Shown here: positions 35,757-47,753 of the stretch, in pieces
How positions within the stretch are numbered: the first letter of the stretch is position 1
Layout: each line of letters opens with the position of its first letter
Assembly: GCA_963556255.1 (NCBI GenBank)
Contig: OY744611.1
Span: forward strand, 8,977,376-9,041,375
Source of the DNA: Allolobophora icterica
Taxonomy: Eukaryota > Annelida > Clitellata > Crassiclitellata > Lumbricidae
DNA: 64,000 nucleotides
Direction of reading: 5' to 3'
Program-made: the position numbers and the translations under genes
The notes under the pieces: generated by a model
Told to the model about the DNA's origin: nothing
The model's database searches: none
What the model saw: the letters and a program-made list of their open reading frames with translations, nothing else

Positions 35757-36167
35757 TCAAAAAGGTTTTAACTGCATTAGGTCTTTATACTGAGATGCAT
35801 AGTTATAAAACTCATTATGGATGTTCAGGTCAGGGTCCACATTTCCATCCATGAGGAGGGGATTATCATTTTCTTCATCAAAATCAAATGGATTAAATAT
35901 CATATCAGGTGTCCTTAGTGCAAGAGACGGGAATGGGGATCCAGTGGAGGGTTGGTGTTTTGGAGAATCTAGGTCATTTGGAGTATCAAGGTCAGTGTAG
36001 TCGTACAAGGCAAACGGAAGGTTAGCCAGTAAGCAAAGATTACAAGACCAAGTGATGTCTTCACATGTGGTCAAACAATATCGATGGAACCAATTAGTAC
36101 AGTCTACACAATAAGTACTAGTAACATTATTAATAAGGTGCTGCTCACATATAAAACACAGTGACAT
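35757..36167 (-). pseudogene. LINE H: N-terminal PHD finger
   Basis: A clean ATG start. Cys/His spacing C4-x2-C7-x12-C20-x2-C23-x4-H28-x2-C31-x10-C42-x2-C45, with Trp two residues before the last pair, is a classic PHD finger. An acidic spacer follows (residues 55-136), then a TGA at 35757-35759. The reading after the stop goes in the same frame straight into the endonuclease, so the finger appears fused to the EN-RT polyprotein rather than being on a separate ORF1. Decay may have created the stop. Confidence 0.85.
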
Positions 36168-36459
36168 AATCAGGAATAGGTTAGTTAACTACTAAACAAA
36201 AACGAAACAGAGAAAACAGAGTACAACCAAAAAAGAAGGGAGAGTAAGAGTAAAGCGATAAGGAAACTAGATGAGCGACAACCAACGCCAGGCAGTATAT
36301 AAGGCATTTCTCGGTAAGTGAACCATAGTTGAGTAGAAGCAGAGTATTCCCATAACAGATCAACTAATAAATTTAGAACTGTGCAATGGAGCCATGACAG
36401 GATCCGACCAAATGTATCAGACTATGTCAAAGAAATCTTAAGTATAGATAGAACAGTTA

Positions 36460-36745
36460 TTACTGAGCATTGACAAAGTTAAATTTTGTGTTCAAATTGA
36501 CCTTCTTGGGCATCCCCGCATGCGCGAAGACGCGTATACGCAACTGCTTGGCTGTCTCATCAATGATGCGCTGATCCATTTCGTCCCATGCCTCCATAAT
36601 TCGATAACGCAACTCGTTTCTTTAAAAATTGCAAATGTAACTCACTCTTAACGATTCTTTCAACGGATGACTGGCTGATTCCTATTTCTCGAGCTATTTG
36701 TCTCTGCGTACGATGCGTTTGCGCCATATCTTCCTGACTGAGCAC
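36460..36745 (-). pseudogene. Mariner-like transposase, N- and C-terminal ends joined
   Basis: Starts with 'RTQRQIAREIGISQSSVERI', the helix-turn-helix DNA-binding region of Tc1/mariner-type transposases. At about 36600 it passes, with a frame change, into 'MEAWDEMDQRIIDETAKQLR', the usual C-terminal end, and stops at 36460-36462. The DDE core is missing, so an internal deletion formed this copy. Confidence 0.8.
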
Positions 36746-37156
36746 CAGCTATTCAACCTGTTCAACATTGTCGACTTGTTCTGGCCGTTTGAGTGCGGTC
36801 ACTACCTGGCTGACGTTGAAAAGACCCAGTTTCATTGATCTTTGAAAGGAGAGCATTTAATACACCACGAGTTCACCCTTAATCTGAAAATTCTGTTAAA
36901 AAACGTTTCGTACCGTAATTTTATTCTTTCTAAAATATTGTGACATGTTTATTTTCCTCGGTAAACACCATTTTGTTGGGGTTGTCGTGACGCCATTATA
37001 GCTTAGGCTAGGCTAGCTTTTTATAAAAAGTAATTCATGTAGCACTTGGCTAGACCATCAAGCGTCATTGTTCTGGAATTTCATTAAAATTGATGGTTAT
37101 CTACATGAATTATGTTGACTTATATGGGGACACGTTTTTTAGTGACTCACCGTTTA

Positions 37157-37974
37157 GGCCTACAATTTGTACTACTCCTTAAATATCGTATTGTAATATC
37201 TCATGGGCTTCCACGTATCGTACTCGCTTAACAACTCTTAAAACTCTGCAGAAGCGAGCCATTCGAACTATGTGTAATTTACCCTTTAGAGCTACAACTC
37301 TGCCGTTATTTCTTAGTTTGAGAATATTGCCTTTTGAATGCATAAATAAGTTGCAAGTTGGATTATTTATAGATTTCAATCGAATCTACTGCCTGTAAAT
37401 TTTAAAAATTGTTTTTGTAATAATTCTGACGTACACGATCATTACACGCGATCGCTCAACAAGTACCATCAACGTAGTGTTCACAACTGCACACTATTGT
37501 TAAGCAGCATAGCACCAAAGTCTGTGGCCCGATATTCTGGAATTCATTGCCTATTGAAGTTACTGGTTTACCTACTATACATCAATTTAAACAAAAACTG
37601 AAACTCTATTTCTTGGATGCACTCACATGACTGCATTATGTGTTTATTTGCACAGGCACTGTTGTTTTTTCATCTCGTTTTAACTAATGAAAATTTATCT
37701 GTATACCTTAGATGGAATCCATGTGTATTGATAGTTAAGTTCTTTAGCTAAGAGTTCTATTATTGTTTCTTTTACCTGTTGACCATATAACTTGATCGAT
37801 GTTACCGTTCAGAGTATTGATTGTGCTGCCATTTACTTGTATTACGATAAATGTTAACTAGGTGGCCCTGGTAAGCGGGATCAAGATCCCTTTTGTTGCC
37901 AACGTTCAAACTTTATGTTGTATTTTCATTGTACTTCAAGTGGCTTCAATAAAAAGATTGATTGATTGATTGAT
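37157..37974 (+). pseudogene. LINE G: post-RT region, 3' UTR and tail
   Basis: 'LKTLQKRAIRTMCNLPF', 'LPLFLSLRILPFECINKLQVG', 'DHYTRDRSTSTINVV' and, in another frame, 'GPIFWNSLPIEVTGLPTIHQF' to a stop. The 3' UTR has TGGCCCTGGTAAGCGGGATC, a block shared with the other (TTGA)-tailed LINEs, and a (TTGA)n tail at 37956-37974. Confidence 0.85.
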
Positions 37975-38605
37975 ACTAACTTAAGACTCTTTGGCATAAA
38001 ATCTATGGGTCTAACAATTTGGAACTCAATTCCCGTGGTAATCCGCTCTTCAAAAAATAAATATGAATTAAAAACGATAACGGTTTTTTCTCTCATCTTC
38101 TGAAGAAGCATTATAGAATACTAGCCCACTAGACTCATGCTTTGATCATTACTAACGTTCTTCTCTAGCCCAGCCTGGAACTCCTTTTCTGTTTCTCTTC
38201 CTTATTAGTTAAGAATAGTTAAGGCTCTACAGATACTGAACATTCTTCTCATTACTGATCCTTATATTTCTCCGGCTCGTAACATAAAAAAACTTATATG
38301 CCATCTTAATTCTGTGAACTAGACTGAGATGGGCTACCCTGCCTAGCGGGATTACCATCCATTTGGGGGTGCCCATTGCCATTGATGACAGATATTGTTG
38401 CTGTTACTCCTAATTCTTGGATTGTTTGATTTAGTTAGTATATATAGTCTGTATAGAAACCTCAGATAATTACTTTCACATGTTTCAGTTGTGTAACTAT
38501 ACGTTTCCGTTTCACGTTCTTTGGTCTTGTCTACAAATGCTTCTATTGTCTTTATTTATGATTGTCATCGATAGCAATAAAGAGATTGATTGATTGATTG
38601 ATTGA
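37975..38605 (+). mobile_element. LINE J, 5'-truncated, in tandem behind LINE G
   Basis: Starts directly after the LINE G tail with 'KSMGLTIWNSIPVVIRSS' coding, runs through a 3' UTR (TGCCTAGCGGGATTACC) and ends in its own (TTGA)n tail at 38588-38605. The arrangement suggests insertion into the tail repeat of LINE G. Confidence 0.75.
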
Positions 38606-39130
38606 AAGTATGATAAGTACGGAATAGTTTAACTGGGTGCGTACAGGGGGCGGGAGCTTGTTACAAGCACGGTAAATAACACCTATATTTTTTCCTATTT
38701 TTCATGAGATGCTTTTGATATGATCGTTCCAGAACAAGTTATGGTCAACAATGACCCCAAGAATTTCGTACAGTTGACTTGGGTAATTGGAGTATTGCAT
38801 ATATAAAGGCGAAGGGAGTTCTCAGGGGGTCTCACCTTCATGTGTGATTGGAAGAGGATGAAGGAAGTCTTATCTAGATTTAAGAAAGTCTATTGGAGGA
38901 GAACCACTCGGCTACCAGTCTAAGTTCGTAATTAACGGTCAGGACTAAATTGGAGTAGGATTTATCCGAGTGAAAAACATTTGCATCGTCAGCAGAAGGA
39001 TGAAGGACATAATGTCATGGTTTGTGTTCCACTTCAACGGCTATGTGTACAATCATACAATGATGGTCGAAGTATTACTATTTAGTAGATATGTATGAAA
39101 TTGGTCGAAAGATAATTAAAGCCAACCAAG
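38606..39130 (-). mobile_element. LINE E/K, 5' portion
   Basis: Minus-strand RT pieces: 'ANVFHSDKS', 'WFSSNRL', 'LGVIVDHNLFWNDHIKS', 'NKLPPPVRTQLNYSVL'. The last residues meet 'YCNIV.ASTYNSW' of the part at 26458 when the intervening 12 kb is removed. Junction words AGTATAGTAC (about 26449) and AGTATGATAAGTAC (38607) look like a diverged target duplication. Confidence 0.7.
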
Positions 39131-39219
39131 TAAGAAAATATATCACATGAGCATTGAGTTGTTGGTTCATTGTCGAAGAAGACGAAGACTTTGGTTCAGT
39201 GGTTGAGTCACCAATTAAG

Positions 39220-40060
39220 AGAGAAAGTCGAATTTACTTAACCTCGACCCTAAACAGATTGGACATTTAACATCAACTCAACAGAGAGAGTTGTTGTAGG
39301 TATTGAATAAGTACGACGACAGATTTTCTGAGAAACCAGAATTATTTAAATTGGTAGAACACGAAATTGTCTTGAAGTCAGAATTTCGTGGAAAATAATT
39401 ATGGCTTACTGAATTCCTCTGATTTATTGAGTAGGGGTCAAATCAAAGAAATGTTACAAGCAATCATTATTAAACCGTTATCGAGCAGAATGGTAGGGCC
39501 TTAAGTCCACTGGTAATTGTTAAATCGAATGATGGATCTTCAAGACTTGCCAGTAACCAGAGGTACATTAACTCGTTCACTGTGGATTGTAAATATCCAA
39601 TGCCATTTGTGAGAGATGTTCTGAACAAAGTTTGAAAATCTAAGGTGATTTCAATTTTTGATTTTTGAAGGTAGCATATGGACTTGTCATGTTTAAAATC
39701 TGATCAGTGGAAGACAGCTTTTATAACACATAGCGGACTGTTTGAATTTACTCGAGTTCTTTTTGGAATGTTCAAATTTTTGAGGTTGCACATTTTTCTT
39801 AAGGTGAAGAAGAAATATTTGAAAAGTTTCTGGACTGTGTTAATTTGAACAGACAGCCACGCACTACCATATTTAAGTTACCTAAAGGTAGAGATAGAAT
39901 AGAGAAAGTACAGTTAAAGTAGGCGATTAGGAAAGTTAGATCACAGTAGTTGTCTCATTTAGGTCACAGTGCCTCTCTTGTATCGCATGCAATACAAATT
40001 TATTGAATGCAAGCAAAATTTTGGCACCTCTTTATGGAGATATTAAAAATTTTCAGTAGT
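39220..40060 (+). pseudogene. Old gypsy pol relic, second copy
   Basis: Same family as 45-2402: 'LNKYDDRFSEKPELFKLVEHE', RT words 'NSFTVDCKYP' and 'WKTAFITHSGLFEFTRVLFG'; then, after a deletion, 'LSHLGHSAS', the zinc-binding start of integrase (about 39950-40060). Many stops. Confidence 0.65.
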
Positions 40061-40548
40061 TAACAGTTTACCTCTAATGACCTTGTAGTTGAGCCTGAAA
40101 CCTGTTCTGTTAACAGAATGATCTGTGTGAAAGGACACATTTACATGTTCGCACGAGGATAGAGTCAAAGCTGCAGGAATCTGTGAGCCCGAGTAGCGTG
40201 GAGAGCTAAAGTCCTTTCCCTTAAAACACGAAATCTACAATAAAACAAACATAGCTAAAGTTTCGAGTCTCAGCCAAGACTCTATTTAGGAAAAAGACCT
40301 TTGAAGAAAACATCCATCGGTTAGGGACCGTTTTATCTAAAAAACAACTAGCAATTTTTGGGGAGGGGGATAAAGTAATGATAACACTCATGGCCAGGTG
40401 AGCATTAGATCGCGGTTCGATAATCATAACCCCCCTCTGGGGCGGCGCCTTGCATGGCTACCAAAACGTGTGTTTGTTTTAGATCTTGATTGTACTTTCA
40501 TGTTTCAATGTAATCTTACTGCGTACTTTTCAGTTTGAATAAATAAAC
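40061..40548. other. No recognised gene; probable retroposon 3' end
   Basis: No domain found. The right end (GTTTGAATAAATAAACAATA followed by ATT repeats) looks like the polyadenylation signal and tail of a retroposon. The phrase CTTACTGCGTACTT.TCAGTTTGAAT.AATAAACAATA is duplicated at 40513 and 40599. Confidence 0.35.
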
Positions 40549-41610
<1,062 letters not shown>

Positions 41611-41629
41611 GAATTGTAATCGAGACTTT

Positions 41630-41760
<131 letters not shown>

Positions 41761-42055
41761 CAGTGGTGGACTGGAGTGTCAAAGCGGCCCGGGAAAAAAT
41801 TTAAAGCGGCCCTATCCGACATTAATTTTTCTTTGGGATTTGTTTTCAGCCAAGGTAACAGGTAACTTTACAACGGGATAGTCATAACACAACGATGAAT
41901 CGCAAACCTAATTGACATCAGACATAAAATATTAAGAATGCATTTAAAGTTATAAAATGATGGTTATTGTATAAGCAACTTCTTTAAGTTGAGTGCCATT
42001 TCAGACACATGATCAATAATTGTGTCCTTAGGCCGATATCTTTCTCAAGCTGGTC

Positions 42056-42208
42056 TTAAAAGCTGACACTTAAAACATCGGTTTCTACCGACATGAGCAA
42101 AAATGCTTCAAGATTTGTAGAAGACAACGAGTTTAACAAGCGATTTTTAATGTACTTCAGTTTTGAGAAAGATCTCTCACACGCTACTTGGGTAGAGGAC
42201 AGAGTCAG
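42056..42208 (-). pseudogene. hAT transposase C-terminal (dimerisation) region
   Basis: 'LTLSSTQVACERSFSKLKYI', then 'KNRLLNSLSSTNLEAFLL' to a TAA at 42056: the A-x-x-E-R-x-F-S..L..IK.....L hAT family C-terminal block. The reading is cut at its start by the MITE at 42211. Confidence 0.85.
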
Positions 42209-42210
42209 TA

Positions 42211-43798
42211 AGGGGCCATCCATTTAGTACGTACGCAAAAATCTGGAAAAATTGGACCCTTCCCCTCCTTGTACGCACACGTACTCTTTTTCAACCCCCA
42301 CCTGCGTATACGTACGCTTGACGCACCTCGCCCTCAAAGACCAGCTGCAGAATGTGTCAGTACGACAGGTCCAGGCAGCGGCTGTCTGCACTTTAGGCCA
42401 GATTGAAGGTCGAGTGATTCATGGACTCACTGCTGAGCTGTGTGATAGTTTAATAATAGCGTACAGAGGTAAGGACCCTAAGGTGGCATACAAGTGACAC
42501 CTCTCCCACAGTCATACTTCCTCTGATAGTACCTGATAGCTGAAAAGACTGAACTCTGGCTCACTTGAAGGCCAATCAATTTGAAGGCCAATATAGGCAA
42601 ATTATAGGTTACCTCCCCCGTTTCTTATGCGTACGTACATTATCAGTATTGTATTGTATTGTATCGTATCTAAACATTTATAAAGCGCCTCTCACAGTGT
42701 TCGCTAATCAGAGGTGCTCCCAGTGCGAAAGACCTAGTGAATAGAAAGTGGTTTTAAGACAGCGGAACGAGGTACCTGGGCCACCAGCTAATAAAGAGGC
42801 ACGTGTCAGTGGAGGTGTTGATTCCATAGAGCAGGACCAATGCAAGAAAAGGCTCGAGTTTTGGCCATAGTGGTCCTGGCTCGTGGTAAAAGAAGATCAT
42901 GGCGATTAAGCGATCGCAATGGACGGAGGGAAGTAGCTGAAACTGGCAGACGAACAATGTCACAGAGGTACTTGGGTGCTAAGCCTGTACAGGACCGAAG
43001 AACTAAAGTGAGAACCTTAATTAAGCTGAATCCGAGCAGTAAGGGGAAGCCAATGAAGATGATCAAACATGAAAGAGGAAATATGAGACCAGCGAGGAAG
43101 TCGGGCTATTAATCTGGCTGCAGCATTTAAAACAGTCTGGAGGGGGAAAGACGGACTTTTGGTAGCCCAATCAGAAGAGAATTACAGTAGTCAATTCTGG
43201 AGCAGATGAAGGCGTGGATGATAGTGGTAAAAACGGAGGAGGAGACAGAGCGTCGGATTGCTCTAAGCCGTCTCAGGTGAAAGTAGGAAGAACGGGTAAG
43301 ATTAGCAAGATGTTCAGAAAAGGTGAGCGTACTGTCAAGGACAACACCAAGATCACGGACACTAGAGAGAAAAGTGAATGACGGGAATTTCTCAGCAAGA
43401 AGTGGGAAGTCTAGTTTGAGGAGCTGTTGACGAGTACCAAACCATATAAGCTGCGTCTTAGCTGGGTTCAAAGAGAGACGATTAGAAGACAGCCAATGGT
43501 GTAAATCACGTGAGAGAGCATCAATGCGTCCAGTTAATGCAAGCTGTGCAGAGGGAGTGCCATGAACGAGCGCTTGAGCGTCGTCTGCATAAAGATGACC
43601 AGTTGATAAGTGCTTAGGAAATATACCGGAAATGTCAGCCGTGTATAGGAGGTAAAGGAGAGGGCCTAAGACAGAGCCCTGGGGCACGCCAAATTTAACT
43701 CTGACCCAGTGGGTTCTTGAGTCTCCAGTAGACCCAAGCACATGAATTTGGGCTAACCCCTCCACTCTCCATGCGTACATACTATATGGATGGCCCCT
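42211..43798. mobile_element. TIR MITE containing a LINE
   Basis: Left end AGGGGCCATCCATTTAGTAC; right end is its inverted repeat with two changes (ATACTATATGGATGGCCCCT), both continuing into GTACGCA. A LINE at 42646-43768 makes up most of its length, so the original element was about 0.45 kb. No clear flanking duplication. Further GTACG words (42272, 42311, 42630) lie inside. Confidence 0.75.
42646..43768 (-). mobile_element. LINE A-related copy, 5' truncated
   Basis: 43127-43780 minus encodes '[19 protein letters not shown]', catalytic 'YADDAQALVHG', 'HHWLSSNRLSLNPAKTQLIW', 'SSVRDLGVVLDSTLTFSEH', 'IIHAFICSRIDYCNSLLIGL'. 42806-43066 gives the ending 'LGFSLIKVLTLVLRS', 'LLPRARTTMAKTRAFSCIGP'. 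The 3' end holds the family word ATAAAGCGCCTCTCACAG and a (TACAA)n tail at 42648-42668. The RT catalytic loop is intact; a frame break lies near 43120. Confidence 0.85.
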
Positions 43799-44448
43799 GA
43801 GAGTTTATATGTACAAAACAGGTCCCTGTAAGTCTGACTAAAGAAACTGTATTAATGTTACACAGAAAGGCAGCTAACAGTACTTTTTGCAAGATTTGCA
43901 TTTCGTAAGTTCGTCACTCTTATGCCCAACTTGGTCGTCCCACATTTCATGTGGAAAATCTTCATTGACGCTGACCTCTACCTAGTCGTCGAACATTTAG
44001 TGACGGTCTCTTTCAGTGGCGTAACCAGGGCTTCCCAAAAATTACGCAGTTTGTAACACAGAGGGGAGGGGTCTGGGGAGGGGGCTTTGTAATGGTGAAT
44101 TGTGGAGAACATCTTTTGTTTAAAAGTAATAACATTTTACATAATTTCTTTGGCAAATTATATAATTTTAAAATTGGCTCAGATGCAAAGTCCCAGCAGC
44201 CAACGTAGACTAGCAATAGACAGAGTCAACAAAAAACTGTGATAATTAAAGTTGTCAAAGTTAATTTTTTCCATTATAATCTTAGTTCATTTTTTTAAAT
44301 TCCACAATGTAGGGGTTAGGGTGGGGTTCTCTAAAATTTCATTGGATCTGAGCGACTCGCAATATCGATGGTTCCAGTTCAGAGGGTACCGACTCGGACT
44401 CCAGATCTCACGATTCCCCGTCCAGGCCAGCTACAATGGGAGGCCGAT

Positions 44449-44659
44449 GGGCGGCGATGCATCGAGGGGGTCAGACCCCCACCTTTAAGAGTGGGGGACA
44501 TAGTATACAGTTGTCCTCGCGCGGAAATTTTGAAGAAACGCTAAAAAAGGTGAGGAAATGGTCGCGAGTGAGCGGAAAAAATTTGGGATATTTGTTTGGA
44601 CCAGATCATTTCAAAAGTGTCCTGTTTTCCCCCAGCTGTCAAACAAGATCGCCGCCAGT
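44449..44659. mobile_element. MITE copy 1 (GGCGGCGAT ends)
   Basis: Left GGGCGGCGATGCATCGAGGG; right AACAAGATCGCCGCCAGT. Flanks GGCCGAT (44442) and GGCCGGAT (44660) look like a duplication. Shares the block CCCCACCTTT.AGAGTGGGG with copy 2 (53640-53879), which is inverted relative to it. Confidence 0.7.
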
Positions 44660-44804
44660 GGCCGGATCCGAGCTCTATAAGAACTGATATAGGTTGTGTT
44701 ACGTTACCCGATTTATTCTTTTTGCTGGGACTGAAACTTAACATTGATTGTCTGCAACGTTTGATGGAAGCCTTCTTCGAAGATGCATTAGAAGTAGAAG
44801 CCAT
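44660..44804 (-). pseudogene. N-terminal remnant of a hAT-type (ZMYM-like) protein
   Basis: From an ATG at 44804: 'MASTSNASSKKASIKRCRQS', 'MLSFSPSKKNKS': a basic start followed by a short S-F-S-P-K motif, as often seen at the start of ZMYM/KIAA1586-type hAT proteins (from memory). It is cut off by the MITE at 44659. Confidence 0.5.
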
Positions 44805-46185
44805 GACTCGTCAGTAATAGGTATCGAACAGTGACTTGGTCTTGCTCTCGGTGTTGATACACTAAATGCAGAGACAGAAAATGACAGAGAGATGGAGAGA
44901 AAGATGTGGAGAGAGAGAGAGAGAGAGCGGGGGAGTGGGACGAAGGAGGCTTATGGTGTCGAGGGCACTGCCTCAGACTAAGATGGAAGGGCGGAAAACG
45001 AGGAATTTTCTGACCCAAAGGTCATGTGCCAAACGGCAGCCGAGCCTTTGGCTCATACGGAGTGATGACCATAGGCCTGTGACCTGTCAATTCTGGATGA
45101 TGGATGAGGGCTATGTTAGTCATCTCTAGTATATTATACACAGCGGGCTACCTAGCTACGTTACAGACGCATCATTTTCCTTGAGAATTGTTGGGAAATG
45201 TCATTTGCTAGGCCTTATGAAGCCTGCGATTAACAAAAAAAACTGTTAAAATCTTTACGCAGTTGCGTAATTGCGTAATGCTAGTTACGCGCCTGGTCTC
45301 TTTGCCTTGAGTAACTTTAAATAAATCGACTAGATTTTGGCACTTGGCTCCATCTTAAGCAAGAAATTTTTAGTTTCTTATCTCTTACCTTTTCCGCACA
45401 TCTTTACATTTACGTTTAAAATTTAAATCACTCATAACGGTAAATTTTTTCATTAATTTATTAACCAATAATAATAAAAGAATCTTCGTCAAAAACCAAC
45501 TTAGCGGAAGTAAAACCTCGTTTTAAGATTCAAAGGTTAATTATATAAGTCTGCCTTCTCAGGCCCGCCGAGAGGAGGAGGGGAAAATGCCCAGGGGCCC
45601 GGAGAGTTTTAGGGGCTCCGCCGTCCAGGCCCGCAATCAACTTATGAAAAATTTTATAATCAGTTATACAAAGTTTATGATTTATGCCTATTTAAATATA
45701 ATATTACTGAATAAAATCGTAGTTGTATATTATATAAACATTAGGGTGGCTCAAGGAAAAAATTTCTTATATTTTTAACTCTCACCCTCTCATAATGTTC
45801 CAAATAAATAAATAAAATTTCCTGTAAAGTTTGTGATTTTTAGGATGATGTTTAGGGGTGCCTATTGGCGAGTGTAGTTTTACACAGGCATGTCCTATTC
45901 GTACAATGCCGCTAATTAGTATTAAGTCTAAACAGTGATCACACTGTATTCATTGTCTACTGTCTAGCAGTGCACGCATTATTATCCAGAAGCAGTAACA
46001 CTGTGTAATCAACAGCTAATTAAAGGATTATTAAAGTAAGTTCTGAAAATGGTTCTAGTCCGACATAGCCTTCAACATAGAAACACTTGATACAAAAAGA
46101 CTGTCTACTGTTAAACGCTAATGTCCAGCGTTTCAGTCCAGCCACAACTGTGGATTCCTTAGAGTCTATGAACAACTTTTTATGC

Positions 46186-47160
46186 TCAGCAACTACTTGA
46201 AGGAGAAAGTGTCGGTTCTTCGTTTCTGGTCAGATCAGCATTAAACTCATGAATCAGAGCCACACCTCTTTCTGTCGTGTCGTTTACAACTTTCAGTGCC
46301 TTGGCATACTTCAGCGCTGTTTTGAATTCAGAATTGTAGCACCAAATACCAAGATCAATCTTAAGGAATTCTATGGGCAAGCTCAATGCTATGAAGAATT
46401 GAATACTCTGCTGAGTGACAAAAGAGGTTAGAACCGTTAGATTCCTGTTTGCTGAAAGATCACCCATCATGGTGACTCGTGTTGGTGGATTGTTGTTTCC
46501 AGGAGGCCAACTGTTAATTGCATTCACAATTCCTCATTTCACTTCAAGAGTGACAGACGGATCAAACATTGCAAGGCATATGATTTCCTCATTCAGATGC
46601 CATAGGTGCCCCTATAGCTTCTGCACCGCACCATCAAATATGACCTTATTTACTGCGGACCACTGCAACCTTTCCAGGAACTGTAGGTCATTAATCGGAA
46701 CCAAAGTTGACATCGACGCTGCAAACCATGTTTGGATGTATCAACCTGCTATGGTAAAGCAGAGAAGCTCACGTAGACCATGTTCTTCTTTGGCTGTCAG
46801 CTTAAACTGGACACCATCTGCCTGGATACGACCTAACATGGAGATTTTGAAACCGTATAACAAGCACGCCATCCATTTTGCTCGGTGAAGTCCAGCTGGA
46901 GCACTGAAATGAATTCCACTTAGAGGGATGCCTCTCAGAAATATGATGACACACATGAGCAGTTCCTGGTAACCTTCTCGTGGCTGAGTTTCCTGAAGTT
47001 GCTGTTCAACAACATTCAAAACTTCAGCTCTTTTGTCTGGTGTGATCTCTCTTGTGACCTCAACATCATATAAACCTGGACGGAAAGCAACATGATCAGC
47101 ATCAGCCTGCAGGAGGATTGGAAACGTTTGATCATCTGCATATCTGGTCTAGAAGAAGGA
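46186..47160 (-). pseudogene. Unassigned transposon-linked protein relic, copy 1
   Basis: 46741-47019 reads 'YQELLMCVIIFLRGIPLSGI', 'HRAKWMACLLYGFKISMLGR' and 'FKLTAKEEHGLRELLCF'. 46186-46527 holds the later part: 'LSANRNLTVLTSFVTQQS', 'DTTERGVALIHEFNADLTRNE'. The H-x-A-(R/K)-W-M-A block also occurs in the copy at 56230-57480. I recall it from uncharacterised invertebrate proteins but cannot assign a function. Frames are broken. Confidence 0.6.
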
Positions 47161-47480
47161 GCTAATTAATGTCAGTAAACAGATATTATCCAGGATTATT
47201 TCATGAATATGATGCCGACAGGCAAAAGATAACAGACGTTTGCCCAACTTCTCCTCCATATGAGTGCATATGACTCCATATAAGACACCTGACTTAAGAC
47301 CTGTGTTCGACGATGTGATGTTGAAAGCCATGCCACAGAGGCACAGATGCGTGACTTCATACCCCAAACTTCGATAGCTGTGAATACTGCAGCGGTTGTT
47401 ATTTCTCTGGTCCCATTTGGTCAGTATGGAACTGCAAGCAGCTGATCAATGCCTGCTCCAGATGCCAATACAGGCAAGCA

Positions 47481-47753
47481 TGGGCATCCACTGGCATTTT
47501 TAGAGGGGCAAAAATTTTGTAGGGGGACAATTTTTTTATGGGGGTTAAACTGTCGTTTTTGCATAGAAAAAATGTACATAGAAACAAATTTTAAAATAAT
47601 GATCAAGGACTTACTTTAACAATTAAGTGTTTTTCACATTGAAACTCATGCTGGGACTGTTGCAATAATCATAAAAATTAAAAAAATATATTTATAAAAT
47701 ATTTTTAAAATGGGGGGGGGACAAATGCCCTCTTGCCCCCTTTGGACACCCAT
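47481..47753. mobile_element. 273-bp nested MITE
   Basis: Ends TGGGCATCCACTGG and (inverted) ATGGGTGTCCAAAGG, flanked by GCAAGCA at 47474-47480 and 47754-47760. GAGGGGCAAAAATTTTG inside one end mirrors AAATGCCCTCTTGCCCCC at the other. Confidence 0.75.

Larger units (their letters stand above)
31541..36360 (-). mobile_element. LINE H, near full-length CR1-like element with PHD finger
   Basis: Minus strand, from a 5' UTR near 36360 to a (TTGA)n tail at 31541-31588. Order: PHD finger (35757-36167), endonuclease (34774-35720), RT (33486-34490), C-terminus (31844-32052 and 33072-33480), 3' UTR. A piggyBac-like element (32053-33071) interrupts the C-terminal region. The exact 5' limit is inferred, lying between 36170 and 36455. 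Confidence 0.85.
31486..37154 (-). mobile_element. Mariner-like (Tc1/mariner) element, internally deleted, split by LINE H
   Basis: Left end CACGGTGAGTCATAAAAAAA and right end TTTTTTAGTGACTCACCGTT are inverted repeats flanked by TA (31484-31485; 37155-37156). The coding relic (36460-36745) lies on the minus strand. LINE H occupies 31541 to about 36360 inside it. Without LINE H the element would be under 1 kb. Confidence 0.8.
26459..37974 (+). mobile_element. LINE G, near full-length CR1-like element split by nested insertions
   Basis: Three collinear segments make one LINE: 26459-27540 (Cys-rich N-terminus and endonuclease), 29846-31485 (linker and RT), 37155-37974 (post-RT, 3' UTR and (TTGA)n tail). 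The breaks are a composite insertion (27541-29845) and a mariner-like element (31486-37154). Across the mariner break the protein resumes at the residue expected from LINE D ('YYSL' followed by 'CNISWASTY'). Confidence 0.8.
44014..45295 (-). mobile_element. hAT element with perfect 8-bp duplication
   Basis: Ends CAGTGGCGTAACCAGG and (inverted) CAGGCGCGTAACTAG, flanked by GTCTCTTT at 44006-44013 and 45296-45303. Contains a hAT-like N-terminal coding start on the minus strand (44804) and a nested MITE (44449-44659). A GA-rich stretch lies near 44880-44940. Confidence 0.92.
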
